Assembly: GCF_036669915.1 (NCBI RefSeq)
Contig: NC_089325.1
Coordinates: 7,031,359-7,095,358, forward strand
DNA: 64,000 nucleotides
From: Pocillopora verrucosa
Taxonomy: Eukaryota > Cnidaria > Anthozoa > Scleractinia > Pocilloporidae
Reading direction: 5' to 3'
This document shows, piece after piece, positions 25,127 through 37,257 of this stretch. Position numbers and translations under genes: made by a program. Positions within the stretch are counted from its first letter, which is position 1, and each line of letters begins with the position of its first letter. The notes under the pieces are model-generated. The model was not told where the DNA came from. It did not search any database and saw nothing but the letters and a program-made list of their open reading frames with translations.

Positions 25127-28100
25127 ATGATGAATTACTGCAGCAAGCCTTCCTATAACTACAGACAGAAAACCATGGAGGAAGAGGTAAGGAAAATGGA
25201 TTATAAATACTGTGGCTGGTTTTAGGATAACCCGGCATCGATGGCTTGCGCTGAATTAGTCAGGCCTGAGTGTGGTATCGTGTGTGTTTTTAGCGAATTT
25301 CAGTTTGGCTTGTGTTACCAAGCTTTGGGTCAAAAAACCGAAAGCTGCGCCGAAAATAGCTAAAAAAAGAATAAGGCGAAGGCAAAAGTGTTTTTTACTT
25401 TGAGCCTCTTGCCTGAGCGAATTGAGCAATTAGTGAAAGCTTGCTATATGAAACTGGAAAAAGGAATGACCTTACTCTCTTTTTATACGTTTACCTCAGA
25501 TGCTTCCTCGTCTCTTCACCCCAAACAAGGCCCGCAGAGCTTTCAATTGGTTGAGATCTGGGCAGTACGACGGTAAGTCACTTAATTGACACGGTATACT
25601 TAATCTTTAACTACCAAGATATTATCAAGAATTCTCCTTCAAATTTCGATATAGTTCCTTGCAAATAAGTTGAGAGCTTTTGGTGTCACATCAATATATA
25701 TATGAAAACCCTATTTGAATTCACCTGCCAGAGGAACTTGACTCTAAAGATAGTCCTTGGATCTGATTGACAGAAAAACTTGCGGTGCTCAAATCGTTTT
25801 GGATCAAGGAGGAAGAAAGAAAAGCAACAGAAAAGGTAAAACGATCCAATGGATTTGATTCGAGAAAAGGAATAAGTTAAGAATCATGTTCTTTTTTCCA
25901 GCTCTGATGACTGCCCAAAATAAAGCAAACGCGAGAGAGTGTTTAAAGCCACCTGATAACCTTAATTTTGGTGTCGTCGTTCATATCTGTTCGACTTTTT
26001 CAAGGCTTTAATAGATTTCGAAAGCTCAACTCCACAACTGAAGAAATGTAACGTCTCTCAAGATGACGAAAAGAACAGAAAGACAACCTTAAACTCATAA
26101 TTAATATAAACCACAACTATGGAATAATTTTCCTTCAGGTTTTGAGGGACAGTTTCCATCCACAAGTGGTGCCACGGGTCAGGGCGTGGCTTGATGAAGC
26201 TGATGAGGAAGGTAAGCAACTTGAAGTTTGTCTGTTTCTTTGTTTGTTCATTACAAAAGCCCTGTATCCTGCAGTAATTGTACACGAAGGTTGTAACCTG
26301 GTCTATTGAGGTAGAAAAGTAAGTTCTATATTATGGAGTTGAGTGGCCCATTCAGCCGGTTTCATGAAGTAACTAAGAGTGTTGCTGAGGCGACAGTCCA
26401 TCACAAGGTCAGGCTAATTTGGTTTTATCAATAGAGTTGATAACATAAATTCGCTACCGTAAAGGGCTTCAAAGCTGACGTTTCGAGCGTAATTAGCCCT
26501 TCGTCAGAGCTAAGTCAACAAGGTCACCCAGCATTTCATTCAGCTTCTCTAACAATTCTTCAATAATCAATTATACTCCTTGGTAGAGAGAGGACGAAAG
26601 TAAAATGTTTCGCCCGAGCACATAACAGTATGACCCGACCAGATCTCGAACCCAGACCGGCGCATCAACCGTTCTGCTTCTGCGTCTCCTACCCTGATAA
26701 GAAGAAATGATTTGTAATTTGTCAGGATTCGTTATCATCTGTATATCATCTTGGACATCTTTTCGCTTAAAATGGAAAAATAGAGAGGAATAGTAAAAAT
26801 TTACTCAACGCACTCCTCCAAAAAGGAAATGATTTGTGATTGGTCAGGATTCATAATCATCTGTATCACCTTGGACACCTTTTGGTTTAAAGTGGGGAAA
26901 TAAAGAAGAATGGAAAAAAATTAATTCACCACACACCTCAGAAAAAACAAAAACCAAAAAATAGAAACATTAAATTGGAGACAATCTGAAAGGCTTTCGT
27001 GCTATCATTACGACGACCTCGTATAAATCAATATCCTGAGCCCAAGTTTTCATTTTACAAATTTTAAGTTGGAATTTAATACGGAGGAAAGGAACATTCT
27101 GAATTATTTCGCGAGCATTTTTTCATTTCATTGGTTCTGGTAATACGATTCGACAACGCATTTAAGGTGATAATTAAAAATACGTCACTATTTTCGCGCG
27201 CACGTAACAAATATGATGATGGAGGATTCGATATTCGTTCACAATTATGAAATGTTGCCAGCATAAGAGGTTGAAATCCTCTCAATGTAAAGCTGGCAAC
27301 CAACGATGGAATCCTACCTCCAAGCTCCGCCTAAACAATTCTTACTTGCCCTCGTTTCGCCCAATAATCGATGATGAAGGTTTGTGATAATTCCAGTTCA
27401 GTGTTGGTTGTAATCCATTAAGAAGGTTATTTCAAAAGACGTTAAGGGAATCTAGCCGTTATACATGCAGAATATTATCAGGGAATTTTTGACCGACGAT
27501 TTTCGATAAAAGTGCGCGCGTGGCCGAACGGATCAGGGACGAGTGCGTGTGCATTTAAAGATTGGACTCGGACACATATATGTGATCCCTGAAGTATCGA
27601 AACGGCTTTTTTGCAACTTTTGCGCCAACTGTGCGCTATTTTTAGTGAATAAGAAAATCCTATCGTCTAATCCTCAACGCAAAAATATGGACAGGTTAAT
27701 GTTTTAACTGAATTTACATCGGTAATTCGCCATCCCACTCTGGTAGGTCTTAATTTTACCCTAGAGATATTTGCAGTGAAATGCAATTCCTATGTCACAT
27801 TTAAATGATTCGGAAGTGCACTAAGTACACATTACGTTGGAATTTATTCATCTCCTTTCCCTGTAGAGAAGAAAGCAATCTTCAAGTTATTTCGGAGCAT
27901 GGCTAGTCAACCTTCTCCTGAGAAAGCTTCCACAACGCTTAAAAAACTGAGCCTGCCTTTTGATGCTTCAACACGTAACTTTGGTGTGACAAGCAACCAA
28001 ACCCAGAAAAGAAAAATTACTTTGGATGACGCCAGGCACAAAATAAATCCCAATCTCTTAACGGCGCGTGGACGTGGGGACCTTGTTTACGTGGCGCAGA

Positions 28101-28276
28101 GAAGAACTGAGTTCGATATTGCACCCGACTGGAGAGCACCAATGCGCAGCGTGGTTCCTATGACCCAGATCACTCGGGGTGCTCCTACGCAGGAGAGGCT
28201 ACCAAGGTTAACCAAGCACGTCTGTCTACATAATCAGCGTGAGTTTGTGATTCATCCCGAATGGATTATCCATTGA
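25127..28276 (+). CDS. Unrecognised Trp-repeat protein, 5 exons, paralog of the gene at 19785-22889
   Basis: Exons 25127-25186, 25500-25572, 25774-25835, 26139-26211, 27867-28276; phases 0,1,0,1; 678 nt, 225 residues. Exons 2 and 4 are 73 nt, as in the paralog, and encode FTPNKARRAFNWLRSGQYD (about 25-43) and FHPQVVPRVRAWLDEADEE (about 70-88). The last exon starts EKKAIFKLFRSMA, matching EQQAVMRLIRTLA in the paralog, so the 125-residue frame starting at 27899 is really the tail of a longer protein. The C-terminal 120 residues are basic and end FVIHPEWIIH, comparable to the HPAW ending of the paralog. No signal peptide or membrane helix. The start at 25127 is the least certain point: upstream exons could exist. 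AATAAA at 28371-28376 is a plausible poly(A) signal. Function unknown. Confidence 0.75.
26425..26530. mobile_element. Repeat element with GACGTTTCGAGCG/TTAGCCCTTCGTCAGAGC
   Basis: The words ttcaaagctgacgtttcgag and tagcccttcgtcagagctaa are typical of a foldback-type element widespread in marine invertebrates (from memory, unverified). In intron 4 of the Trp-repeat gene. Confidence 0.5.
26610..26695 (-). mobile_element. Possible tRNA-derived SINE fragment
   Basis: On the minus strand the stretch reads ggtctgggttcgagatctgg, resembling a pol III B box (GGTTCGANNCC). An A-box-like gcagaagcagaacggttgat lies about 30 bases upstream. Weak. Confidence 0.3.
26700..26940 (+). repeat. Two tandem copies of an approximately 120-bp sequence
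   Basis: The segments beginning gaaatgatttgtaatttgtc (26704) and gaaatgatttgtgattggtc (26826) align through catctgtat, ttggacacctttt and aaatagagaggaat. An old local duplication in intron 4. Confidence 0.75.
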
Positions 28277-29714
28277 AGTTAAGGAGAGCAATTCAAGGGA
28301 ACGGTTCACTCCATTTTTCAGCCTTTTTCAATTGTTGCTTAAATTGTTAGTTTGTATTCCGCCGGTTAGAAATAAACAATTGATAACGGTACGCTTGATG
28401 TTGTGATTTCTTAGGAGGATTGGAAACAAAGTAAAATTGCTTTCTTGTAAGCGATGCGAATTGGAAATCGAAGTTGGGATTAAATTTAAGAAATTTCTTT
28501 AAATAGTAACGTACAAGATCAGAATTAAAGGGAGCCGACGTTCTCTGGCGATCTGTTCTGCTCTGCCTCAGTCTTGTCTGCACTGAACAATTTTCTCTTT
28601 TAATTCTACTGAATTTTCAATATTATCCCTCTCTTTCCTGCCTGAAGGTCTTTCAAACATTTCGTTTTCATGGTATTGTACATGGACGTTGAGCTTATGA
28701 AAGCATTTCTGGTCTTTCTGTGGCATACAAAATCTTTAGCAACTTCACATCATTTGACAATACTTTTCCGTCCGCTTCCCGTAAAAAAAATTCTGGAATT
28801 TTTTTGGTGTAGATTTTAAAAGAAAGAAAAAGTGGTCTGTAACTCGACAATTTAATCTGCTAACAAAGATTGACTTACGTGTATTCTTGAGTGATCTAAG
28901 TTTTTACGTACGTCATCTGACAGCTCATAACCAGATAATCATGTGATCCAATGCCTCTCAAAATCTACCAGAATAGTAAACACTTAATCAAGGAAAAAAC
29001 ATTACTTAAAAGTGTAAAATTCAAAACCATCTGGGATTGAAATTCTGAATACGATGACGTTAGTAACGGTATGTCATCAACTTGAAGCAAAAAAAGTGGT
29101 ACGAATAACGCGAGTGAGCTGTCAAAAGAAGTCAGTTACAATTCCTTCTCAATGCGTTCTCATTTGGAAGACAAACAATCACTTTAGAGAAACTGCAGAT
29201 ATAAGTTCAATTGAAAATTTTTAGAAATTCTTTGGCTGAACGCTCATGAACACCGTACCGTGCTCGTACCAAACTTTTCACAAGATTCTCCCGTTGTGGT
29301 TTTTTTTCTGAGGAGTTGTTTTTGCACTGTACTCTACATTTGTATATTTGTGATGAAGGAAGAAATTGTCATAGACTAATAAAGACATTCGTGTAATGAA
29401 AGTCGAAACGTCATCATATTTCAAATTTCGAAAGCAGACGGTTTCCCTTTTTTCATCTTATCTCGATACTTTATCGTGAAATCGTTACGAAAAAATCTTG
29501 CGGAGCTTCAATTCCAAAAAATAAAATAAAAAATAAGGATTTGTGTATATAGTTACTTAATCTGATGGCCATGAATTCCGTGGATTGAGTGAAAATAGCG
29601 TGAACCACAATTATCATGCACCAAAATTTCTATAACGAATTCGCCGAGATTCGAGGTATATTAATTTCCTATAATTGTTCGTTCAATCAGTTTCAAACCA
29701 TGATTACGTCTCTA
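28277..29714. other. Intergenic spacer, convergent ends
   Basis: Contains the 3'UTR of the Trp-repeat gene (AATAAA at 28371) and probably the GPCR 3'UTR. No coding exon supported. Confidence 0.6.
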
Positions 29715-30755
29715 TCATTCACTCACAACACTTGTATCCAAAGAATCTGCCGATCGTGCATCGCGTGATGAAATGGTAAGAGGAGCAATATTACTGATTT
29801 GTTGATTAGACATACTGCCCCTTTTAAAAATTGCCTTAAAGGCTCTTCTGTATTTCGGGATTCTCCATGCGTAGATGAAAGGATTAATACTACTGCTTAT
29901 CAAAAGAATCTTATTTGCGGTGTAAAGAAAGGATCGAAAGCCAACCTCAGTTCTCATTCGCGGACGAAAAAAGGTTATGTTGAGAGCTATAAACTGCGGC
30001 GTAAATGTTAAGTAAAACAAAGCCAGCACGATGAGAATTGCGTTTAAAACTTTTCTTTCCCGTTTCCTGTGTGCGTAGAACAACGGTTCATCTGTAGGAG
30101 ACAAAGTTCTCACTTGATTTGTGTGCAAGCGGAGAGCGTGATACGTTTCCCAGAAAACCACAGCAAGAATGATTAACGGAAGGGATAGGTGAAGATGACA
30201 ATATAGCAAAGTTGAAATTTCCTGAGAAATTCCGATACGAGAAAGACCAACAAAGAGCAAGGCATAGATCCAAACTGCTATGATGAAAATTTTTGTTTTC
30301 TTTTTAGCAACGTCAACTTGCGTTTTGTATCGCAGAGGTGATTCCATTGCAAACAAACGATCAAATGACATCGCCATTACAGTACATGATCCAACAACAT
30401 TTGTTATAATGCCAGTGGTTATTATCATGACTCGGATCCCCACAAGTTTTTCATCAGTTCTGGTGTGGAATATCATATAATCGTAGTACAGGCTCCCGCA
30501 TCCAGGAACAGCTCCCGAGATGAAATCACACAGACTTAAGTTCATTACAAGAAGTGTAAATGATGACTTACATAGTTGCTTCTGCCGACGAGAATCTCTG
30601 AAGATGGTAAAAAGTAGAATGGCGTTTGAAAGAATTGCTGGCGTAGAGATGACGAAGTCGATGACTATATGAGCCAAAAAGAAAGACGAATAGCTGTGAA
30701 ATGGTCTTTGAGTCGGAACTGTAGGACCAGGGCCCATTTTCACGGTCGAATTCAT
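29715..30755 (-). CDS. Class A (rhodopsin-like) G protein-coupled receptor, single exon
   Basis: A 346-residue seven-helix receptor of the plasma membrane; ligand unknown. Helices roughly at 25-52, 66-88, 108-132, 156-176, 184-206, 235-258 and 277-297. Landmarks: SNAIL in TM1, NLSLCD in TM2, DRL at 132-134 replacing DRY, FTPQF in TM6 near the CWxP position, NPFIY at 291-295 (NPxxY). N-glycosylation site NST at residue 2. Odd points: no Cys at the start of TM3 to pair with Cys186 in loop 2, so the usual class A disulfide seems absent, and the CWxP Trp/Cys are missing. Basic tail KYRRAFKAIFKRG follows TM7, then a Ser-rich end with possible phosphorylation sites. Cnidarians have many intronless receptors of this sort; subfamily assignment needs a tree. 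Confidence 0.93.
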   Translation of the reverse strand: MNSTVKMGPGPTVPTQRPFHSYSSFFLAHIVIDFVISTPAILSNAILLFTIFRDSRRQKQLCKSSFTLLVMNLSLCDFISGAVPGCGSLYYDYMIFHTRTDEKLVGIRVMIITTGIITNVVGSCTVMAMSFDRLFAMESPLRYKTQVDVAKKKTKIFIIAVWIYALLFVGLSRIGISQEISTLLYCHLHLSLPLIILAVVFWETYHALRLHTNQVRTLSPTDEPLFYAHRKRERKVLNAILIVLALFYLTFTPQFIALNITFFRPRMRTEVGFRSFLYTANKILLISSSINPFIYAWRIPKYRRAFKAIFKRGSMSNQQISNIAPLTISSRDARSADSLDTSVVSE

Positions 30756-32200
30756 AGATTTAAGGAATCATTGGAGACCATAATGACTCGCCCTCCTGAT
30801 TCTCGCCCACCCACTAGAGCATGAATCTTAAGAGAGTGTAATCGAGATTTCTTTTTCTAAAGATATGTCTGATGTAATTAAACACTTGTTTTCATAAAGC
30901 TTTCTTTATCCTCGATATGCGTCATAGGTCGATAATAGCGATTTATTGGCTGTCTGCTTTAGATCAGATGTAATGATGCGGAAATAAACGCGTCCTTGAC
31001 GGACAGGATTCAAGAGATTTCTGAACGCAATTATGTTTTCTCATAATGTCTTAATCGGCTATAATCTCAGAAAATTTCATCGCACGCAAAGCTCCTTTAG
31101 CGTCATTGCAAATGTTGATTTTACGAGACTAGATTACAAAACAAATACAAGTATCGTGGTACGAATGTTTTTTAGGCATGATTTATCGCACGCACAAGCT
31201 CTAATTTTGCTAGTAAATGATATGCACAAGAGAGCGATCTTGACACCTGCCGCTGAAAGTTTTTACGGCTCAGGAAATGCCAAATGCAATTTTTTATATT
31301 AAAGCGCCGTACAAATATTGAATCAAGTACCTAAAATATACGACTACCTCAGAAGTAAGGCCCTTTAAAATTCGGGACTGTTAAAGCCAGCCACCAATCA
31401 CAGTTTAAGTATTATGGTGGGTGGGTACGCTCCGGTTTTATAATTGTTTGCTTAAAAAACGAAATGAATGAACCAGGTTAAAAAACACTATTTGGAAGGG
31501 ATGGTGTTTTTCACATGTTTTTCAATCACTTTCATAAAGCCTTTCACATGACATATGAATTTTTCCTGAGAAATGATTGCAAGGTTAGAGACTGAACGTA
31601 GAATTATGTATAATTACGGGCGCCTAAGTTCAGAGACGGTTCTATTTTATATTCAGAAATGGCACTTGAACAATTGACCTGATAATTTAAAGCCTTTTGA
31701 GTTTTCCAATTTAAGTCAAGTGAACTAATTTGCGTTTGAATGGATGTTAGAAGTCGCTCGGATTTTCGAGTGCCAAGCGACCTTTTCACACACCTCATAT
31801 TAAGAGTCAAAGTGACCACTTGCCAATGTTGTGGGTAGTATTGCCCACATAATAGAAGTAATTCAAGCACTTACCTCAAGCTAATTCCTCAAGCTTACAG
31901 AGAGTGAATCGCGCGCGCTATCGAACGTATGACCCTGGGAACGAAGTTATCGTACTAGTGCCATTCCCAGTGCGGTTGAACTATGTAAATAGGGCTGAAG
32001 CGACCACCTTGTATCAGCAGGACTATGTTTGATATTACACTTCCGCTGACTGAAGCACAATTTTATGCTTACAGACGCACGAAAAAAAAAACTCTCTACA
32101 GGCTGAGCTGTGGTGACGATCTGAACCAGTTTAGGTGAGAATCTCATCTACATCTTTACTAAACTTCCTTGAGATGAACAAAAAGCTGTACATTGTTGAA

Positions 32201-32383
32201 GAAATGTAAAATGGTTTCCGTGTTTACATAGCCTGATGTAAACACACGGGAGGTTGGGAGAACACGAGATGAGCGTAGGAAACCACGACGCGAAGTGGAG
32301 TGGTTTCCAGCTTATCGAGTGTTCTCCCAACCTCCCAAGTGTTTACATCAGGCTATGTAAACACGGAAACCATTTTACATTTC
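32201..32383. mobile_element. Foldback element with arms of about 65 bp
   Basis: gaaatgtaaaatggtttccg on the left is the reverse complement of the right end at 32383. Arms continue through tgtttacatagcctgatgta and gggaggttgggagaacac. Another ttttac/gtgtttaca copy lies at 32418-32455. No coding capacity. Confidence 0.85.
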
Positions 32384-33069
32384 TTTTATAAAATAACTAA
32401 TGAAAGAGGAACGAAAACCGTGTTTACATACACTCATGTAAAATGGTTTTATGGTCAATCAGAGCGCGTGTACTATTTGAATTATTTTATAAATGCAATT
32501 CTTTAAGTCTGCATCTGTGATTAAGTTTAATTAATGATTTGAACTCTGTTGTAAATTTTTGGGAAAGTTTAAGTGGAAAGCTTTGGGAAATGAAAATCTC
32601 TCAGCCTATCATCATTTCTTAAATAAAAGACAGCGGGCTACTTTTTCAATGAATTGTGAATCTGCTGATTTCTTTTTTCACACATCATAACTGTAAGTCT
32701 TAACGATTGTGTTTTAACTGTGGGTGCGGTCAATCCAGCAAGTGTCTTTTTAAACGATGGTCCAAGCCCGTAGTCTCATATTTTCATGTAACCCGATCAC
32801 GTGAAACTTAATTACAGTAGTTCGTATAAAATGATGATACTATGAAAGATATGGTACAAGGCAAATAGATTGAGAAAAATACTAGCATACATATTTTGGA
32901 AATTTTGAATTTTTTAGGAGAGAGATTTACACACGATAGTCTAGCCAAAAGGAAATATTTGCAATTGCTTTACACTTGAAAACCAGACTGAATTGCTAAA
33001 TAAATATTATTCTGTCCTTGAAAGAAAACATCTTATTAATAATTAGTATGAATATAATTGGCACCTTTT

Positions 33070-33279
33070 TAACCCTTTAATTCTCAAGATCTCATTATTA
33101 ATTCTCCTTACTGTCTGCCATACAGTTCTCGTGATGTTTGTTTGGAGAATTTGTATTGGATCATCTTATATTCCCTTAATTTATATTTTTCTTTATTCTC
33201 ATCACTTTTCTGCTTGATACTGTATTGATATTGTAAGGAGAAATTCTGTCTTGGTCACTCATGGGAGTTAAAGGGTTAA
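33070..33279. mobile_element. MITE, TTTAACCCTTTAATTC ends, intact
   Basis: Left end taaccctttaattctcaag and right end atgggagttaaagggttaa are inverted, 210 bp apart. Closest to the copy at 57590-57801 (tctccttactgtctgccata, ggagaaattctgtcttggtc). Confidence 0.8.
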
Positions 33280-33534
33280 AGGCTGATAGGGTTCCGTTTT
33301 TGAATTTTTTGAGAAATGCATGTACATTGTGTTCATTAAGCTTGGAGTGAGTGGCTCTTTTTTTATATTGTTAAGTTTTTGAATGAGTAGACCAAAAGAA
33401 ACTAGATCTTGAGTGATAATGAATAAATTGTTAAAAAAAAAACAATTAGTCACAAAAATTAATTAACTTACTGTAAAAAATCTTGTTTTACTTTTTCTGA
33501 CTAATTTTATGCCTTATACCATCCCTTTTCAGCC

Positions 33535-36500
33535 ATGAAACTACAAGTGCATCTCTCAATACTTCTTGTTACCATAATCTCATGTTTTTGGGTGGATGGT
33601 GCAAATGTGCCTTCCTGTGCCAGCATGAGATCATGGTTTCCTGGGAATAGTCCATCAACCCTAGCTGATAATTTGCCATACCAGCTAAGTGTCAGTAGTT
33701 ATACTAGAGGAGGTTACTACTCAAGAAGTTTACACACAAGTAAGTTAGTGGTCTAACAGATTAGTTAATCTATAGCATTTGAATAGTATTGGAAACGTGA
33801 ATTATATGTTAATTGTAAATAGTTCAAAAATGAATTTAGATTCAAATGATTGATAGCATCATGATGATTGTTTACTTAAAAAAATGCTACATAAAGTGAA
33901 AATATCCACTTTAATTAGAATTAGGTACAGCTGAAATCTCAGAAAGGATAATGCGAGGTTTTTAATAGGTGAAAAACAGATGGCAGCTCTCATTTAGTTC
34001 AGAAATTTTATAATAATAATTATTATTATCTCTGAATCAGATATTTTTTTAAAATGACTTAAAACATTTATCTTGCAGTTTACCTTAATGGCTCCATGGG
34101 TGGAGATAATAAAACGAGGAGTTTTGTTGGATTTATTGTTTATGCTGAGAACTCTGTGAAAGAATACCCTAATGGACAGTTTGTTAAGAATAATTTATCC
34201 TCAGGAGTTGAAGAAAATAGCTGTGGAAATCTCTCAGTATGTATAAATCATTAGCTGACTACTTCTCTAGAATCTTGAATTTATTTATCTGATGTTATGT
34301 TTAAACATGCTGTTTATGATATTCTTATTTATCAATTAATTATTTTAATTTTGCTTCCTTATACTAAAAGATTATTCAAAACTCTACAACATCTGGAAAC
34401 TGGACTAGTATCAAATTAGTATGGGAGGCACCTAAAGATGGTTATTTAGCTGGAAACATAACTTTCAGGTAATAAATGATGTTCACTGATTTAAATGATA
34501 CTTGCAGTTCAAAGGCATATGATTGCCTATTGTTGAAACTTAAGACTGCATCTAATCAGAGCTCAAGCATTGATCAATTTAAAGCTTCAATACCCCTTTT
34601 GGAAAATGTCTTTTTAAGCCATTTGCTCATAGAAGCAAATGGCTCTAAAAGACAATTTGGAAAGGCAAATGGCATTAAAACACAAGCACTTTATAATTCC
34701 AGTTCAAATGCTGACCACCCCATCCTACAAGGTTCAAATTTCCCACCCCTGGGCACAGACTATAGTCAAATGTCATGCTGGTTACTTGCGGTAGGGAGAT
34801 GTTGGAGCTTTGATTGGGGCATTACTTTCAATTCCTGAATGAAATTAGGAGGGCTCCTTGACAAAATTATATTTTCTGTGATGATTTTTTATTGTGAAAC
34901 TCATGAAACTTTGAGCACCAATTGATTCGATTCTGACAGATCAATTATGTATTGACAAATCAATAATTTTCAGGACATGCCAGAGGAACCATGAAATCAC
35001 AAACTATGTATCAATGTTGCAGTTTGCAGTTGAATTTTCTGAAGTCTGATTGGCATTTTCTCTGAAATACTATTACTCCCTAAATATTTCTGCTGGTGAA
35101 AGTTGTCTGAGTTTCATAGTAAGTTAGTATTAATTATTTGCAAAAGAAACTGTATTTGTTATGAAAGTGTCAGGTTTGTATTATACAATGCTGCTGTTAG
35201 TGATTTAGCAAAATATATATCAGTCAGAATTATACTTTTTTATGAATACTTCTCTTTTGAAAACCTCCAGAATTTATTAAAGATAAAGGAGTAACTATAA
35301 TTTTTTTGAAATCCCTTTCAGAGCAAGTGTCTTGGAAAAGACAGATCCTCTCACTTACTATGAAGGATTTACTGCATATCTGAAATGTGAGTTAATAGGG
35401 TGTTGTAATGTTACTTTCATAAATTATTTTGAATTTTTCATTTGGGAAATGAATTTAAAGTGTAAATTGTCTCAATCTAAAGTGAGTTGTTGCTTTCTGA
35501 TTAATTTTCTTACTTAATGTTCCAATGTCATTGATGTTCTAGTTGTAAAACATTTGATCAGAATTATTTATTAAATAATTCGTTAATTTTAAATCAGTAA
35601 CCCTTTAACTCCTGTGAGTGACAAAGACAGATTTCCCCTTACAATATCAATACAATATCAATCAGATTAGTGTTGAGTTGAAAAAAATTATTGATGATCA
35701 TTTGATCCAATACCAAATTCTCCAAACTAGCACATAAGAACTGTACAGCAGACAGTAAGGAGAATTACTAATGAGATGTTGGGAGTGAAAGGGTTGATTA
35801 ATTGTTTCTCCGATAGATGCATGCCCAGTATACAGGTGTGTTGCTTGCCCAGGTATCTTCTTCACAACTGACAGTTATGGATGCGAGACTTGTGACTGTA
35901 AGTTGTGAGATGAGTAAAGTGTATTAAATGACATTAAAAGTTTTTTTAGTAGGTGATACAGATGCCAATCTATACTTATTGGAACAACACTCAGTATATA
36001 ATTTTTATGTGCTTACTAGCAATACATGGCATGAGTTGTTACAAAGTTGCTCAGTCAGCATATGTGTTCATTAAAAAGACAGATGCAGGGTCATTAATTC
36101 TAAAATAGAAAAGGGTTGAACTTGGAGATAATGATCAGTCATGTATATGTGGTATGATTGTCCAGGTGTCACACCATAAAGCAATGGACTGAATTTTAGA
36201 TTGGTTTGCTGGCGTAATAACCCAGATGGGATGTTAGGGGAACGTTAGGTTTACTGGTGCAATAAATGGAAGGCTTTTGACCAGTTGGAGGCTCGTAGTG
36301 TCTTAGTATTTTTATGGTCCTGTATATCAAATGGTGGATATCTCCTGGTTTAATGATTTTTTTAAGGAATCCTGTGGTGAAATGTCTGATATTTCTCAAG
36401 GAGACAAATAGGAGCTCTTCATAACCTTCCTGATGTATTAATGTTGCAGGCAATTGTGAGTTTGTCTGTACTGATATATATGCTCCAGTGTGTGGAACTG

Positions 36501-37257
36501 ATGGTAAAACCTATGGCAACAAGTGTGAAATGGAGCGTCATGCTTGTAAACAAATCATATCGAGTAAAAAACGTCTGCAAGTGGATTACAGTGGTGAATG
36601 TGGTTAGTATAAATAAACTTTCAATTGTATTAATCATCCAGTAGAGCAGTGGGCACCAAGGAATAGGGAATGTAAGGTAGGGGAAGGGGGACTTGGGGTA
36701 AGGCAAAGAGGAAGGAGACTGGGGGAGGTAAGACAAGGGGGGGTAAGACAAGGGGCAGGGAGACTGGGGGAGGTAAGGCAAGGGGGAGAGAGACTAGGGG
36801 AGGTAAGGCAAGGGGGAGGGAGATTGGGGGAGATAAGGCAAGGAGAAGGGAGCCTGGGGGAGGCAAGGCAAGGGGGAGGGAGACTGGGAGAGGTAAGGCA
36901 AGGGGGAGGGAGACTGGGGGAGGTAAGGCAAGGGGGAGGGAGACTGGGGGAGGTAATGAAATTGTGAGTGGGACTGGGGAAGGTGTTATGGATGTGGATG
37001 ACGCACTGAGGAAAATATGGATATGGGGAAGATTGTACTGTAACTCATGCACACCAGTGCCTGCAACCACCACTGCCTCTAACTTTGTCTCTGTCAAGAT
37101 TAGTGGAATAGTAGCTGGATTATTCTTGTTTTGGTATTGATAAGGACCTTTTTTTTAAATTTATTTTTCTTTAGGTGGTGTAGAAACAGTGAGATTCACA
37201 TGGTTTTCTCTGGTGTTTTCTCCTCTGGCATTCCTATTGTTTTGGAGTATGGAGTAG
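33535..37257 (+). CDS. Reeler-antistasin-Kazal protein, copy A (one Kazal domain)
   Basis: Predicted secreted or surface-anchored protein with a Reeler domain and two protease-inhibitor-type modules. Exons 33535-33739, 34079-34236, 34371-34468, 35322-35386, 35817-35897, 36450-36602, 37175-37257; phases 1,0,2,1,1,1; 843 nt, 280 residues. Signal peptide at about 1-22 (LSILLVTIISCFWVDGA). Reeler (about 27-170): CASMRSWFPG, FVGFIVYAENS, CGNLS, NWTSIKLVWEAP. Antistasin-like exon: CPVYRCVACPG, DSYGCETCDC. Kazal: CTDIYAPVCGTDGKTYGNKC, ending YSGEC. The last exon encodes FSLVFSPLAFLLFW and few further residues, a GPI signal or terminal anchor. Several N-glycosylation sites (NGS, NKT, NLS, NST, NWT, NIT). 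Reeler domains occur in reelin, spondin and insect defence proteins; immunity or matrix roles are both possible. AATAAA at 37858. Confidence 0.9.
35598..35796. mobile_element. MITE, AACCCTTTAACTCC family
   Basis: Left end taaccctttaactcctgtg, right end gggagtgaaagggtt. Lies directly before the acceptor of the antistasin exon of copy A. Confidence 0.75.
36660..36965 (+). repeat. Purine-rich minisatellite, unit about 30 bp
   Basis: About nine units of the type gactgggggaggtaaggcaa plus gggggaggga, in the last intron of copy A, G-rich on the coding strand. The long open frame on the other strand over this stretch is a repeat translation (Leu/Pro/Ser). Confidence 0.9.

Larger units (their letters stand above)
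30756..33534. other. Intergenic region between the GPCR and Reeler copy A
   Basis: No supported coding exon. Holds the foldback at 32201-32383 and a MITE at 33070-33279. The 5'UTR exon of Reeler copy A is probably here: an acceptor (ttttcag) sits just before its ATG. Confidence 0.55.

Noticed and set aside
26610..26695. True tRNA gene
   Set aside because: Only B-box-like similarity; no cloverleaf or acceptor stem could be drawn.
27899..28276. Stand-alone 125-residue gene
   Set aside because: The frame continues upstream to an acceptor at 27866 and joins in phase to exon 26139-26211; the joined protein matches the paralog.
36630..37097. 155-residue minus-strand frame rich in Leu, Pro and Ser
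   Set aside because: It is the translation of the 30-bp purine-rich minisatellite in the last intron of copy A; no start context, splice partner or domain.
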